Part shown: piece by piece, positions 10,966-24,096 of the stretch
How the letters are laid out: each line of letters begins with the position of its first letter
How positions within the stretch are numbered: position 1 is the first letter of the stretch
Assembly: GCA_030686995.1 (NCBI GenBank)
Contig: CM060709.1
Location: 17,079,360 to 17,143,359, forward strand
Source of the DNA: Artemisia argyi
Taxonomy: Eukaryota; Streptophyta; Magnoliopsida; Asterales; Asteraceae
Length of the DNA: 64,000 nucleotides
Reading direction: 5' to 3'
The notes under the pieces: generated by a model
The model's input: the letters and a program-made list of their open reading frames with translations, nothing else
What the model was told of the DNA's origin: nothing
Database searches by the model: none
Program-made: the position numbers and the translations under genes

Positions 10966-13552
10966 CTAGTCCATACGCATAGCAAGTTTAGAAAGAAAAT
11001 AAAAGCGATAATAGTCCACATAAAATAATTTGCACGTTTCTCACCCCAAGTATTGAAAACATAGTTCAAGAGTAAAAAGTGGGGCTATGACTCACCTCAA
11101 GTCCAGAAAATAGCAAGACGAGGTAGGTAGAAATAAGATGTATGATAACTCACGAAACAGCAACTACGGACTTGGCACGACCTAACAATATTAACTCTTT
11201 CAGAAATCATTTCCTCAAATATATAATATTCCCAAACCCGGACGAGAATCCGTTTTATTTCCGAAAATCCATTTCGTATTAGTTTGGATTATTTTGCGTT
11301 TGGTATCCATACGGGTAGTGGGTCGACTCAAAACAAACCAACGAGAGATCACATATAGAAAGATAAATAAACTATAGATCTAATATTAACCCAATATATC
11401 ATTTAAATAAATCGCCAAAGTTTACCAAATCCGTCGATTTGATAATCCTCATATTTATTTACGTAACATACCGTTCCAAGATTACACCCAACCTAAAGCA
11501 CATAGCACATAATTACTATATAGTATATATCATAGTTTAATAAATTCCTCATATCTATCATCAAATTGGCCAGATTTCCCGATATATACGCTCGCAATCT
11601 ATTACACTTTACATATACTACGACCTATGGGCGTCGTAGGATACGATGCCCACTAATATATTCATTTCAAATAGTCAAATAACCCGGCTCAACCTTACGG
11701 TTAAGTGGTTATTTAATTATAGAAAACGTCTATATTAGTCGTCATATATCCGTGACAACACGAACGTCACAAATGATAACTTACCTGGACCCGAGTGACA
11801 ACAATTTCGCCTAACTCAATAAGTTTATCCGTTATATATGCTGAAATGACATTTTATTAAACGTTTCATAATTGTCGGGAGTTTCCCGTTTTATAACACA
11901 ATTTTTATAATAGTAATACGTTTAATAATATTACGCCACTTTCGTAGCCTAATATATATCTAATCGTATTATTTATAATACGACTCGTGATTATTATTAT
12001 TATTAATATACGCGTTTATATAGTTATATATACGTTATTCACGTATATACTTTCATATAAACGTTCATATTATCAATAATTATTATTACGAGTTTTATTA
12101 TTCTCGTTTCAATTTTAATAGTTATTGAGTTATACGAAATGGTCATATGTCCGAGTCATGACTCTCGGCTCATTGTCCAAGTCCAAATATAAGCAAAAGT
12201 CATAAGATACCCAATCTCCGTCCAATCACAATCTCAACCACGGGCTACAACATGAGGGTCCGACTACGGCACCCGACTAACCTATCTCCGTCAATCTAAC
12301 GACCGTCTCACAATCGGTCCCCAATCACACTTTACCAATCGACAACAACTCCACAATACCAAATATCCGATGTCGAGACCAAACGTGGTCTCGACCCACA
12401 AGTATTCGGTCAACATAAAAATCAACCAAACAATATCAAAACCAATATACCAATACAAGTCATAAGTACATAATTATAACCAAGTCACATTCGGGTTGGT
12501 TTACCAAGCCAAACCCGGGTCAATTCGACTCCAATGAGTCGCGGTCCAACCATGAGTATAACGACTCGAACCAAACATACAAGTAACCAAAATAAGCTCC
12601 ATTGAGCACAACAATTTAGCCAAAACGACCCATAAGGTCTCGGCAACAAATAAGAGTCAAAGAGGACTCAACCAAGGACCATATTAGTCTCGGCAATAGC
12701 TCAAACGAGCTAACCCAAAACAGTCACAAACACCCTTTTGGGTCGCGACTCCAAATAACAACGACAATAACTAATCGGTAACCAAACTAGCCAAGGAGCA
12801 AACCAATCGGACCAATGGTTACATAAGGCTCTCAACCGAGCCAAGGGGTAATATTACACCGAGACCATAGGGTCTCGGTTAAGCTCCATCGAGCCAAAAA
12901 CATCACCAAACGTGACCCAACATCCAAATCGAGCACCAACCATGAACCATCAAGGATTCCAAGGTCGAATACCAAGAAATATAACGAGCCAAGTGGCTCG
13001 TACCCACATCTAGCCGTGAGTCTTCGACTCACGGTTCGTTCGAACCCACAAAGAAGCTAAACCCCGGATACCAAACCATTTGAAAACGCGATTTCATCAA
13101 AAACCCATAAACATATCACGTTTTTAAATGAAAACCCACTTGATTCTCATCAACTCGTGACCCTTGGTCACGATTCGAACCCATAAATCGAGTTAAAACT
13201 CGACCTACCTTCCAAAACAATACTAAATCGAAGAATACTCAAGAAATAACAAGAAAGTGGTGATGAACTTGTGATTATTTGATTCGGATTTGGTGTTAAT
13301 GTGGGAGTTAGGGCGCGTGTTATAGCTCAAATGAAAGATCTCGACGAGAGGGTTAAAGTAGTGGTGTTATTTTTGGTGTGGGAGTGGCGGTGTGACGGTG
13401 GTGGCCGGCCAAAGAGGCGGCGGCTAGGGTTTGAGATGGGGAAGAAGAAGATGAGATGAGAGAGATGGAAAATTGTGAGTGGGTTTGTGTGTGTGGGTGG
13501 GTAAACCGGACCAAACACACCCTTTTATTATATATTTTTTTTAAAAGTTATT

Positions 13553-13692
<140 letters not shown>

Positions 13693-14086
13693 TACTATGG
13701 TGTGGAGCGGGTAACGCGGGTAAATGTAAAAACATGTGGCCCGAACCCGAACTCATTTTAAAACTTCAATACCTCTCGAAACCATCTCGAAAATAATTAA
13801 AATATAGTCGGACTCGTTAAGACGAATCATAAAACTTTTGTTAGGTAATCCTAGTGCCAAAGTCAACGTAGTACCAAGTGAGAATTCAAATATACATCAC
13901 CGAGCATTTAATCAATAATGAATTATGAACATAATTCACGAATTCCATAACGTCATTAATTAAAAATATCCATAAAATAGGTCTTACAAGTTCGTTGTGA
14001 AATGAAAATTTCAAATAAAAATTATAAACGAACTTAAATTGTAATGCGGGTTTTTAAAATAGCTCCCTAAACTGCCGGTTGTCACA

Positions 14087-14101
14087 TCCTCCCCGTCTCA
14101 G
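14087..14101 (-). other. Gypsy polypurine tract
   Basis: On the minus strand, CTGAGACGGGGAGGA abuts the start of the 3' LTR. Confidence 0.75.
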
Positions 14102-14139
14102 AAGGAAACCCGTCCCGGGTTTCATTCGGAAAAATTCAT

Positions 14140-14250
14140 CTACGAAGTGAAAAGCTTCGGATATCTCTTCCTGAACTCGTCCTCACGTTCCCACGTAAAT
14201 TCTGGTCCATGTCGGGAATTCCAACGAACCTTGACGAGCGGAATGCGACT
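14140..14250 (-). pseudogene. Chromodomain at the end of gypsy pol
   Basis: After an in-frame TGA (14248-14250) the pol frame continues on the minus strand to a TAG at 14140-14142. The 36 codons include SRIPLVKVRWN and GPEFTWERED, the hallmark of the integrase-terminal chromodomain of chromoviruses, which is thought to steer integration by binding histone marks. It is too short for a length-filtered ORF list and is cut off from the integrase by the stop. Confidence 0.85.
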
Positions 14251-14649
14251 TCACTTGAGTCGTTTAACTTCACGATCTAAAATCTCAATCGGTTCTTCCA
14301 CGAAATTCAGTTTCTCATCAACACGAATATCCCTCATTGGAATGACGGGCATTTCATCAGAAAGACATTTCTTCAAATTACTCACGTGGAACACGTCGTG
14401 AACTTTGCTCAGTTCGGATGGTAATTCCAACCTATAAGCCACGGGCCCAATCCTTTCTAAGATCAAGAATGGTCCAATGTAGCGTGGGTTGAGTTTACCA
14501 CGTTTTCCGAAACGTATTACACCTTTCCAAGGCGAGACTTTCAGCATTACTTTGTCTCCAACCTGGAACTCTAAAGGTTTACGTCTCTGATCGGCGTAGC
14601 TCTTCTGCCTATCTCTGGCGGCTTGCAACCGATCATGAATCTGAGTCAC
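14251..14649 (-). pseudogene. Gypsy integrase C-terminal domain (fragment of pol)
   Basis: Same frame as the integrase core at 14698-15408 and separated from it only by an in-frame TGA at 14698-14700 (codons between the stop and this ATG still read like pol: DSQLTGPEL). It has the GPY/F-type module: [36 protein letters not shown] and [19 protein letters not shown]. In a working element this links the catalytic core to the chromodomain. The ATG is internal. As a separate protein it would have no known activity. Confidence 0.9.
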
Positions 14650-14697
14650 TTTCTCTGTAGTTTCTAAAATAAGCTCAGGGCCTGTAAGTTGACTATC

Positions 14698-15408
14698 TCA
14701 AACTTCCGCCCAACCAATAGGCGAACGACACTTTCTGCCATATAAAGCTTCGAATGGTGCAGCCTTAAGACTTGTGTGGTAGCTATTATTATAGGAGAAT
14801 TCCGCAAGGGGTAAATACTTCCCCCAGCCTTTACCAAAGTCTATGATGCATGCACGAAGCATATCCTCTAACGTCTGAATGGTCCTCTCACTTTGACCAT
14901 CGGTTTGGGGATGATATGCAGTACTCATATCAAGCCTCGTCCCCAAAGCCGTTTGAAGTGATCGCCACAAGGCTGACGTAAAACGACTATCACGATCCGA
15001 AATAATAGATATCGGGACTCCATGACGCGAAATAATTTCTTTCACATATAACCTCGCAAGCTTATCCACACTATCATCTTCACTAATAGCTAAGAAATGA
15101 GCAGACTTTGTCAGACGATCCACAATTACCCAGATAGCGTCACAACCACTAGCTGTCCTCGGTAATTTGGTAATGAAGTCCATAGTAATCCGCTCCCATT
15201 TCCAGACTGGAAGTTCTGGTTGCGTTAGTAATCCTGACGGTCTCTGGTGTTCAACCTTAACCTTAGCACATGTCAAGCACTTACTAACGTACGATGCTAT
15301 ACATGCCTTCATATTTTTCCACCAATAGAACTTCTTAAGATCCTGGTACATTTTATCGGACCCAGGATAAATGGAGTACCTTGACTTATGCGACTCATGC
15401 ATAATCAA
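14698..15408 (-). pseudogene. Gypsy integrase core (fragment of pol)
   Basis: Carries the integrase zinc site and the D,D,E catalytic core: [18 protein letters not shown] and [20 protein letters not shown]. The frame differs from the upstream gag-RT frame because of a one-base-type indel near 15484-15487. Homologous sequence of this frame actually starts there ([14 protein letters not shown]), so the ATG at 15408 is internal. The second zinc-binding His, normally in an S-x-HPG motif, reads Tyr here ([10 protein letters not shown]), a likely loss-of-function change. The frame ends with TGA at 14698 just after the usual SPIGWAEV segment. Confidence 0.92.
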
Positions 15409-18400
15409 TTCCCGAATTTCTCCATATAAAGGTACCCAAATCCGATCTCCAAAACATAATAATCCATCAGAACGCTTAACAATCCTTTCTCATTATCAGC
15501 CATCCCAAATATATTCTCGGCAGATCTATTTTCTGCTTTCAACGCTTCCGTTTGAGCTTCGAGTATTTGAGACGGTAATGGCGATACGATAGTCATTCCC
15601 AATGACCTAACTCGTAATGGTGGTACTCTTTCCTTTCGACTAAGAGCATCAGCAACGACGTTTGCTTTACCAGGGTAGTAGCGAATTTCACAATCATAAT
15701 CGCTTAGCAACTCGATCCAACGTCGTTGTCTCATGTAGAGCTCTTTTTGATTCAAGATGTGTTGTAGACTTTTGTGGTCAGTAAATACAACACACTTGGT
15801 TCCGTACAAGTAATGTCTCCATATTCTTAAAGCAAAAACCACAGCACCGAGCTCCAAATCATGGGTAGTGTAGTTTTTCTCATGCTTTTTGAGCTGTCGG
15901 GAAGCATAAGCTATCACTTTCTCTCGTTGCATTAACACGGCTCCTAAACCTTTATGTGAGGCGTCACAATAGACGACGAAATCCTCGTTACCTTCTGGTA
16001 ACGCTAAGATAGGAGCACTACACAACATGTTCTTAAGCAATTGAAACGCTTCCTCTTCTTTATCTCCCCATTCATACGTAACACTCTTTTGGGTCAATTT
16101 GGTCAATGGTTTAGCTATCTTCGAAAATCCCTCGATGAATCTTCGGTAATAACCAGCTAAACCCAAAAATTGACGAACTTCGGTTGGGGTTGTAGGTGCA
16201 GCCCAATCTTTTATCGCCTCAATTTTAGCAGGATCCACATGGAATCCTTGTCTATCAATCACATGACCCAAAAATTGTACCGTCGGAATCCAAAATTCGC
16301 ATTTCGAAAACTTGGCATAGAGTTTCTCCTTCCTGAGCAATTCCAAAATGAGTCTTAAATGCTCCTCATGCTCTTTTTCACTCTTTGAATAAATCAGAAT
16401 GTCATCGATGAATACAATCACAAACTTATCTAGGTAAGGCTTACACACACGATTCATGAGATCCATGAATATTGCTGGTGCGTTAGTCAACCCAAACGGC
16501 ATTACCTGAAACTCATAATGCCCGTAACGGGTTCTGAAAGCCGTTTTCAGAATATCTTCCTCACGAACTCGAAGTTGATGATATCCCGATCTCAAATCGA
16601 TCTTCGAATACACACTCGATCCTTGAAGTTGATCGAACAAGTCATCGATCCTAGGTAACGGGTATCGATTCTTCACCGTTAACTTATTCAACTCTCTATA
16701 ATCAATACACATATGAAACGATCCATCCTTCTTCTTCACAAATAAGACTGGGGCTCCCCAAGGTGAAGAACTTGGTCTTATGAATCCTTTTTCGGCTAAC
16801 TCCGCCAATTGTTTCGACAATTCTTCTAGTTCGGTAGGTGCAACACGATAAGGTGCTCGTGCTACAGGTGCAGCACCAGGTATCAACTCAATCTGAAACT
16901 CCACTTGTCTAGTCGGCGGGATTCCCGGCAAATCATCGGGAAACACATCAGGAAAATCACGAACTATAGGCACATCTCCAATGCACCTTTCCTTTTTCTT
17001 CGTCTCTCCCTTCTCAGAAATTTGGGCTAAGAAAAGGTAACATCCCTTCTCCATTAGCTTCGGTAACTTAGTGCACGAAATCACTGCTAATCGGGATAGG
17101 CTCCTAGAATCCTTTCGGTCTCCTAATATATTCAGGACTTCCTTTCCGTATGGTACACGCACGATCTTCTCGTCACAAAGTATATGAGCACGATACTTCG
17201 ACAACCAATCCATACCAATGATAACGTCAAAACTTCCTAACGTGACGGGTAGAAGATCTATGTTGAAAGGGTGGTTCAAGAAATTTAACGTACAACCGCG
17301 AACGATAGTATTAATCCTTTCTATGTTTCCATTAGCTAACTCAATATCATATCCAATTCCTAAGGTCATCGGGGGTTTCTCTAGTAAGGGTGCAAACGTA
17401 GTGGACACAAAACTTCTATCGGCACCAGTATCAAATAGTATGGAAGCATAACGATTATTGAGAAGGAACGTACCGGTAACGACGTTCGGATCTTCTCCTC
17501 TCTCGTTCCCGAGTGCATACACTCTTCCCTCGGCAGCTCCAGCTTCCACACGTTGGTCCCCATTATCTTGTCGTCCACGGTTTCCTCCAGCTCCATGGTT
17601 TCCATAATTGTACCCATTACCACCCGAGCCTTGATTTCCATGGTTCCGCGATTCTCTACACTCATTTCTATAGTGTCCCTTCTTTCCACACCCATAACAA
17701 GTAACATCTGCCTTATTTCTCATCTCAGGAGCAGCTTGAACCATAGCAAGAGGTCGGGCTCTACAATCCCTAGCTGTGTGTCCTTTCTTTGAGCAATTCT
17801 GGCATTTCACACTACACCATCCAGTGTGATGCTGGTGGCAACGATCACACTTGGGTGCATCACCGTTCTGGTTCTTCTTATCTCCATTCCCAATAGCATA
17901 AGCCTTAGCTTGTCTCTTGCTTCGGTGATCATTACCCTTAGAGTGACGGTCTCTCTTTCTCTTTCCATTCTTCTCCTTATCAGCTTCTTCTAACTCCAAT
18001 GAATCCATAAGTTGTTGAGCAATTGTGATTGCCTCATGGATGTTTGCAGGCCTAGCAGAAATCACATCATTCCTCGTAGCTACAGGCAACCCATCAGTAT
18101 ACCTCTCGATCTTTTGAGTCTCAGTTTTCACCATATCTGGGCACAACAGGGCTAATTCCTGGTAACGACGATTGTAAGTCGCCATATCAGTACCTTTCAC
18201 CTTGTGGTTCCAAAACTCAATCTCTAGCTTCTCGACCTCATTCCTTGGGCAATAAGTCTGAATCAGCAAGGACTTAAATTGCTCCCAGGTCATAGCATAA
18301 GCTACATCACTCCCAACTGCATTTCGGTAGTTGTTCCACCAAGTCAAAGCTTCATCCTTGAAAGTAAAAGAAGCAAACTTTACCTTCGCATTCTCCGCAC

Positions 18401-18827
18401 AACCACTGACATTGAACACAGACTCAGTCTTCTCAATCCATCTGACTAAGTAAACCACTCCTTCAGTTCCACCAAACTCAATGGGTCCACAAATCTTGAA
18501 CTCCTTGTATTGACATCCATTAGCACGAACAGGTGGAAAAGTTCCAGCAGAATTGTTGGAATGATTTGACTCAGCTAGTAGTTCAGCAACTCTTTGCTCC
18601 ACGAGTTGGTTGATCATTGCTTGATCCACAGTAGGTACATTAAGTGGAACATGATCATTGTCTCACTGAACATCAACATTTTGATTCCTGTTGTTGCGGT
18701 TTGTGGTGTCCAGGTTGTCAGGAATCGGGGTCTCAACATTTCGAGTAGGTCGACGACCTCGGCGACCAGGAGTAGTCACAGCAGGACCAGTTCTGGCAGA
18801 CCTAACAGGGTTTCGACGTGGTGCCAT
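15405..18827 (-). pseudogene. Gypsy Gag, protease, reverse transcriptase and RNase H (broken polyprotein)
   Basis: The authentic Gag start is probably ATG 18827 (MAPRRNPVRSARTGP); an in-frame TGA at 18663-18665 interrupts it after 54 codons, leaving the long frame from the internal ATG 18629. Numbered from 18629: a retrotransposon Gag domain (about 60-190), zinc knuckles [14 protein letters not shown] (about 276) and [14 protein letters not shown], protease FDTGADRSF (about 397), RT with [16 protein letters not shown] and FIDDILIYS (about 739), RNase [15 protein letters not shown] (about 885) and its [10 protein letters not shown], then the linker to integrase. The last 25 or so residues before the stop at 15405 are out of frame after an indel near 15485. 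Enzyme motifs look intact, so the lesions are recent relative to the family's history. Confidence 0.93.
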
Positions 18828-19182
18828 TGATCTGTAACATCATACAAGTTCATGAGTCTCCAATAGAACTTATCGATATGCTCAACAAAACATTTCAACG
18901 AAACCAATCATGGAAAGAATAGCAACAATACACCACGTAACATCAATAAAGCGAATAAGGACTCAATTTCCATAACACCCAAAATCACATAATACCATAT
19001 ACTAATAATCATCAACCATACAATAGCGGTCTAACATCGTTCCGACTAATAGATAACACAAAACATACTAATTGTTCCAAAAGAGACGAATACTAAGCAA
19101 AATACCTCAAAATATGATAACTAGCTTTTCTAACCGAACACTCCTCGGTTAAGAAAGAAAAAATATAACATAACCCAACCAA
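18828..19182 (-). other. Spacer between pre-gag ORF and gag
   Basis: 355 bp with no ORF of note between the end of the extra ORF and the gag ATG. How gag would be reached (reinitiation, splicing or a separate transcript) is not visible. Confidence 0.6.
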
Positions 19183-20277
19183 CTAGCCACGTGGCTGGCG
19201 GAGGCTCCTCATCTCCTGCCTCAAGCTATCAAGATCCCTCCATAACGATCCTAGCTCCACGCTATGGGTGTCTCGGTCTCTCTTGAGGTCAGCCACCTCG
19301 TTTTCTAGCTCGGCATTCCTTTGCCAAAGCTTGCGGTCGGCCTCACGAGCAGTAACAAATCCTCGCTGCAAACTATCGATATGCTCGTGGACATCCATCA
19401 AAACTCTCCTCAGCTCAGTAGTCCTACCCACAACGACAGTCATGTCAACTCTCAAATCTGCTAAAAACTCTCCAATAACTCTCTCAAGTCGATCAGATAC
19501 ACGTGCAACTCTCTCACTAAGCTCAGTAATCCGAGCCCACAACCTGCCAATCTCACCCAACTCTGCATGCTCAGCAGAAATCTCGGACGATGCATCCGAC
19601 TCAACGGGACTACCAGGTGGCAACTCAAACAAGAACGGATGATCAGGTGAATCAGGCTCAATCGGGTGTACAGGTGAATCAGGCTCCTCAGCCTGAGCTG
19701 GTGGTGCTAACACATCATCATCATCATCATCATCAGGCATCTCATCCTCCTCCTCAGGGTCATCATCATCACCCTGCTCAGCCTCCTGAGGGTCATCCTC
19801 CCGCTTAGGGTCATCAGCCTCATCCTCACCCTCGTACTCCTCCTCCTCCTCATCGGAAGAGTACCTCATCACTCGTCGTCTCCTACTAGGTGAACCATGT
19901 GGAGATGTAGTAGGTGATCTAGGACGACGACGCAGTGATGTGGGTGGCGCCTCAGACAGAAGAGAATGAGCATCAATCTGTAAAGGTGATGGAGTAGGGC
20001 GTACCGACATGCTTGCCGTAGCTCGGTGGGCAAAGCGTGGTGCCACACGAGCCAAAGCCTGATGAAGAGTAAGCTGCCTCGATGTACCAGGGAACCCTAA
20101 AGAAGATGAGGGTCCCTGCGTAGATGCAGCAGGTAGTGCCGAAGTAGAAGCTGTCTGTGATACAGTAGCTGAAGACATGGCCATCTGGTAAGGGTCATCA
20201 GATGCCATAATGAACTGTGCAGGTAAAACCGGTGCAGTAAGAATATCCTCGACGACATCGGGCATATGGGAGGCCAT
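19183..20277 (-). CDS. Pre-gag ORF: basic, acidic and coiled-coil protein of unknown function
   Basis: An intact 364-codon frame between the primer site and gag, in the same orientation. It is not a standard chromovirus gene and I do not recognise a domain. Visible parts: a Ser/Thr/Pro/Ala-rich N-terminal third; a basic, NLS-like patch at about 115-138 (LRRRPRSP, SPSRRRRVMRYS); a very acidic run at about 140-188, with E5 and D7 stretches; a proline-rich hinge; and a heptad-patterned, probably coiled-coil C-terminal part from about 240 to the end (ITELSERVARVSDRLERV, NAELENEVADLKRD). The layout resembles chromatin or histone-associating proteins, but that is inference. It has no stop or frameshift although gag-pol next to it has four lesions. 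Extra ORFs before gag are known in Tat/Ogre elements. Start chosen: first ATG after the leader. Confidence 0.75.
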   Translation of the reverse strand: MASHMPDVVEDILTAPVLPAQFIMASDDPYQMAMSSATVSQTASTSALPAASTQGPSSSLGFPGTSRQLTLHQALARVAPRFAHRATASMSVRPTPSPLQIDAHSLLSEAPPTSLRRRPRSPTTSPHGSPSRRRRVMRYSSDEEEEEYEGEDEADDPKREDDPQEAEQGDDDDPEEEDEMPDDDDDDDVLAPPAQAEEPDSPVHPIEPDSPDHPFLFELPPGSPVESDASSEISAEHAELGEIGRLWARITELSERVARVSDRLERVIGEFLADLRVDMTVVVGRTTELRRVLMDVHEHIDSLQRGFVTAREADRKLWQRNAELENEVADLKRDRDTHSVELGSLWRDLDSLRQEMRSLRQPRG

Positions 20278-20626
20278 AGTCTATGACAACGGCGTAGGGT
20301 AGGTGTAAGTGTTTCAAAACAACTAAATCACAACCCATAATACCATTCCAATATACTCATCAAATAGTTCAATATATAATCTTAATAAAAGAATTTCAAC
20401 CACCGCATTACTAAAATGTTTATAAAACATATAGACCATATAAATCCTCGAGAACGCCATCTTATTACTAAAATCCATAAACCTCAATTCATCTCAAATA
20501 TCTCATAATACCTCAAATAATAGAAGATGCTTCGGCTTGGCGGGCGGGCGGGCGGTGGTCAAGGATCATTTTCTATAAAAATACGGTTATAGTTTAGGCG
20601 TTTATTTACCTAGTTCTCTATAACCT
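20278..20626 (-). other. Gypsy leader
   Basis: About 350 bp between primer site and the pre-gag ORF. No ORF. It includes a (GCGG)n-like patch at about 20540-20555. Confidence 0.7.
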
Positions 20627-20640
20627 TGGCTCTGATACCA
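20627..20640 (-). other. Gypsy primer binding site (tRNA-iMet)
   Basis: The minus strand reads TGGTATCAGAGCCA, three bases from the 5' LTR end at 20644. This fixes the element's orientation. Confidence 0.95.
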
Positions 20641-20643
20641 ATC

Positions 20644-23600
20644 TGTAACACCCCCAAAATTTGATACAGCGGAAGACTCAACAAGCTTTCGGGGTGCTAC
20701 GGGGATTGGTATCCAACACAAGACAATATAGAACGAGATAAAGTAAACATAATAAAAACACAACCAAAACGGGGTTTTAAGGTTTACATTTATCCCAACA
20801 TCATTCAGAGTCAGGCCCAAAATAAAATAACAATAGGTCCAAATTTAATTATCAGAGTTTAGAAAAATAGATCCATAAACCGTATGCCTTGGCCGAGCCT
20901 TCCATTCCAAGCATGCATCTCAACACTTAATTACCTGAGAAAACATGCTAAAAGTCAGCTTTCGCTGGTGAGATCATAGGTTTAAATTCAACTAACAATA
21001 TAGTGGACATATACGCAAAACGCTTGCTAGATAGACTAAGGATTCGCTAAAAGCCTGCGGATACCCTCCGCTCCAACAAAACACACGGATACCCTTCCGT
21101 ACTAACAAAACACACGGATACTCTTCCGTACTAACATAGATATTCGGGTAACCCCCGCAATACCAATAATCTCTCGGATAACCTCCGAAATATTAATAAC
21201 CTATAGGTGCACACTATAGTATCTAAATAAGTCAACCTTGAATAGTACACACAACATATATGCGACTAAAGCTGACAATTCCAAATAACCAAATAAGCCA
21301 ACCTTGAATAGTACACACGACATATATGTGACTAAAGCTGACAATCCATCAATAACCAAATAAGCCAACCTTGAATAGTACACACAAAAGGTGTGACTAA
21401 AGCTGACAATATATCCTAGTCCATACGCATAGCAAGTTTAGAAAGAAAATAAAAGCGATAATAGTCCACATAAAATAATTTGCACGTTTCTCACCCCAAG
21501 TATTGAAAACATAGTTCAAGAGTAAAAAGTGGGGCTATGACTCACCTCAAGTCCAGAAAATAGCAAGACGAGGTAGGTAGAAATAAGATGTATGATAACT
21601 AACGAAACAGCAACTACGGACTTGGCACGACCTAACAATATTAACTCTTTCAGAAATCATTTCCTCAAATATATAATATTCCCAAACCCGGACGAGAATC
21701 CGTTTTATTTCCGAAAATCCATTTCGTATTAGTTTGGTGTATTTTGCGTTTGGTATCCATACGGGTAGTGGGTCGACTCAAAACAAACCAACGAGAGATC
21801 ACATATAGAAAGATAAATAAACTATAGATCTAATATTAGCCCAATATATCATTTAAATAAATCGCCAAAGTTTACCAAATCCGTCGATTTGATAATCCTC
21901 ATATTTATTTACGTAACATACCGTTCCAAGATTACACCCAACCTAAAGCACATAGCACATAATTACTATATAGTATATATCATAGTTTAATAAATTCCTC
22001 ATATATATCGTCAAATTGGCCAGATTTCCCGATATATACGCTCGCAATCTATTACACTTTACATATACTACGACCTATGGGCGTCGTAGGATACGATGCC
22101 CACTAATATATTCATTTCATATAGTCAAATAACCCGGCTCAACCTTACGGTTAAGTGGTTATTTAATTATAGAAAACGTCTATATTAGTCGTCATATATC
22201 CGTGACAACACGAACGTCACAAATGATAACTTACCTGGACCCGAGTGACAACAATTCCGCCTAACTCAATAAGTCTATCCGTTATATATCCTGAAATGAC
22301 ATTTTATTAAACGTTTCATAATTGTCGGGAGTTTCCCGTTTTATAACACAATTTTTATAATAGTAATACGTTTAATAATATTACGCCACTTTCGTAGCCT
22401 AATATATATCTAATCGTATTATTTATAATACGACTCGTGATAATTATTATTATTAATATACGCGTTTATATAGTTATATATACGTTATTCACGTATATAC
22501 TTTCATATAAACGTTCATATTATCAATAATTATTATTACGAGTTTTATTATTCTCGTTTCAATTTTAATAGTTATTGAGTTATACGAAATGGTCATATGT
22601 CCGAGTCATGACTCTCGGCTCATTGTCCAAGTCCAAATATAAGCAAAAGTCATAAGATACCCAATCTCCGTCCAATCACAATCTCAACCACGGGCTACAA
22701 CATGAGGGTCCGACTACGGCACCTGACTAACCTATCTCCGTCAATCTAACGACCGTCTCACAATCGGTCCCCAATCACACTTTACCAATCGACAACAACT
22801 CCACAATACCAAATATCCGATGTCAAGACCAAACGTGGTCTCGACCCACAAGTATTCGGTCAACATAAAAATCAACCAAACAATATCAAAACCAATATAC
22901 CAATACAAGTCATAAGTACATAATTATAACCAAGTCACATTCGGGTTGGTTTACCAAGCCAAACCCGGGTCAATTCGACTCCAATGAGTCGCGGTCCAAC
23001 CATGAGTATAACGACTCGAACCAAACATACAAGTAACCAAAATACGCTCCATTGAGCACAACAATTTAGCCAAAACGACCCATAAGGTCTCGGCAACAAA
23101 TAAGAGTCAAAGAGGACTCAACCAAGGACCATATTAGTCTCGGCAATAGCTCAAACGAGCTAACGCAAAACAGTCCCAAACACCCTTTTGGGTCGCGACT
23201 CCAAATAACAACGACAATAACTAATCGGTAACCAAACTAGCCAAGGAGCAAACCAATCGGACCAATGGTTACATAAGGCTCTCAACCGAGCCAAGGGGTA
23301 ATATTACACCGAGACCATAGGGTCTCGGTTAAGCTCCATCGAGCTAAAAACATCACCAAACGTGACCCAACATCCAAATCGAGCACCAACCATGAACCAT
23401 CAAGGATTCCAAGGTCGAATACCAAGAAATATAACGAGCCAAGTGGCTCGTACCCACATCTAGCCGTGAGTCTTCGACTCACGGTTCGTTCGAACCCACA
23501 AAGAAGCTAAACCCCGGATACCAAACCATTTGAAAACGCGATTTCATCAAAAACCCATAAACATATCACGTTTTTAAATGAAAACCCACTTGATTCTCAT

Positions 23601-24002
23601 CAACTCGTGACCCTTGGTCACGATTCGAACCCATAAATCGAGTTAAAACTCGACCTACCTTCCAAAACAATACTAAATCGAAGAATACTCAAGAAATAAC
23701 AAGAAAGTGGTGATGAACTTGTGATTATTTGATTCGGATTTGGTGTTAATGTGGGAGTTAGGGCGCGTGTTATAGCTCAAATGAAAGATCTCGACGAGAG
23801 GGTTAAAGCGGTGGTGTTATTTTTGGTGTGGGAGTGGCGGTGTGACGGTGGTGGCCGGCCAAAGAGGCGGCGGCTAGGGTTTGAGATGGGGAAGAAGAAG
23901 ATGAGATGAGAGAGATGGAAAATTGTGAGTGGGTTTGTGTGTGTGGGTGGGTAAACCGGACCAAACACACCCTTTTATTATATATTTTTTTTAAAAGTTA
24001 TT

Positions 24003-24096
<94 letters not shown>

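Noticed and set aside
16170..17792. Plus-strand frames across the gypsy gag-pol
   Set aside because: They are antisense shadows of the strongly supported minus-strand polyprotein.
19268..19808. Plus-strand frames opposite the pre-gag ORF, including a His/Pro/Gln-rich one at 19590
   Set aside because: The composition mirrors the Asp/Glu codons of the real minus-strand frame, so these are shadows.
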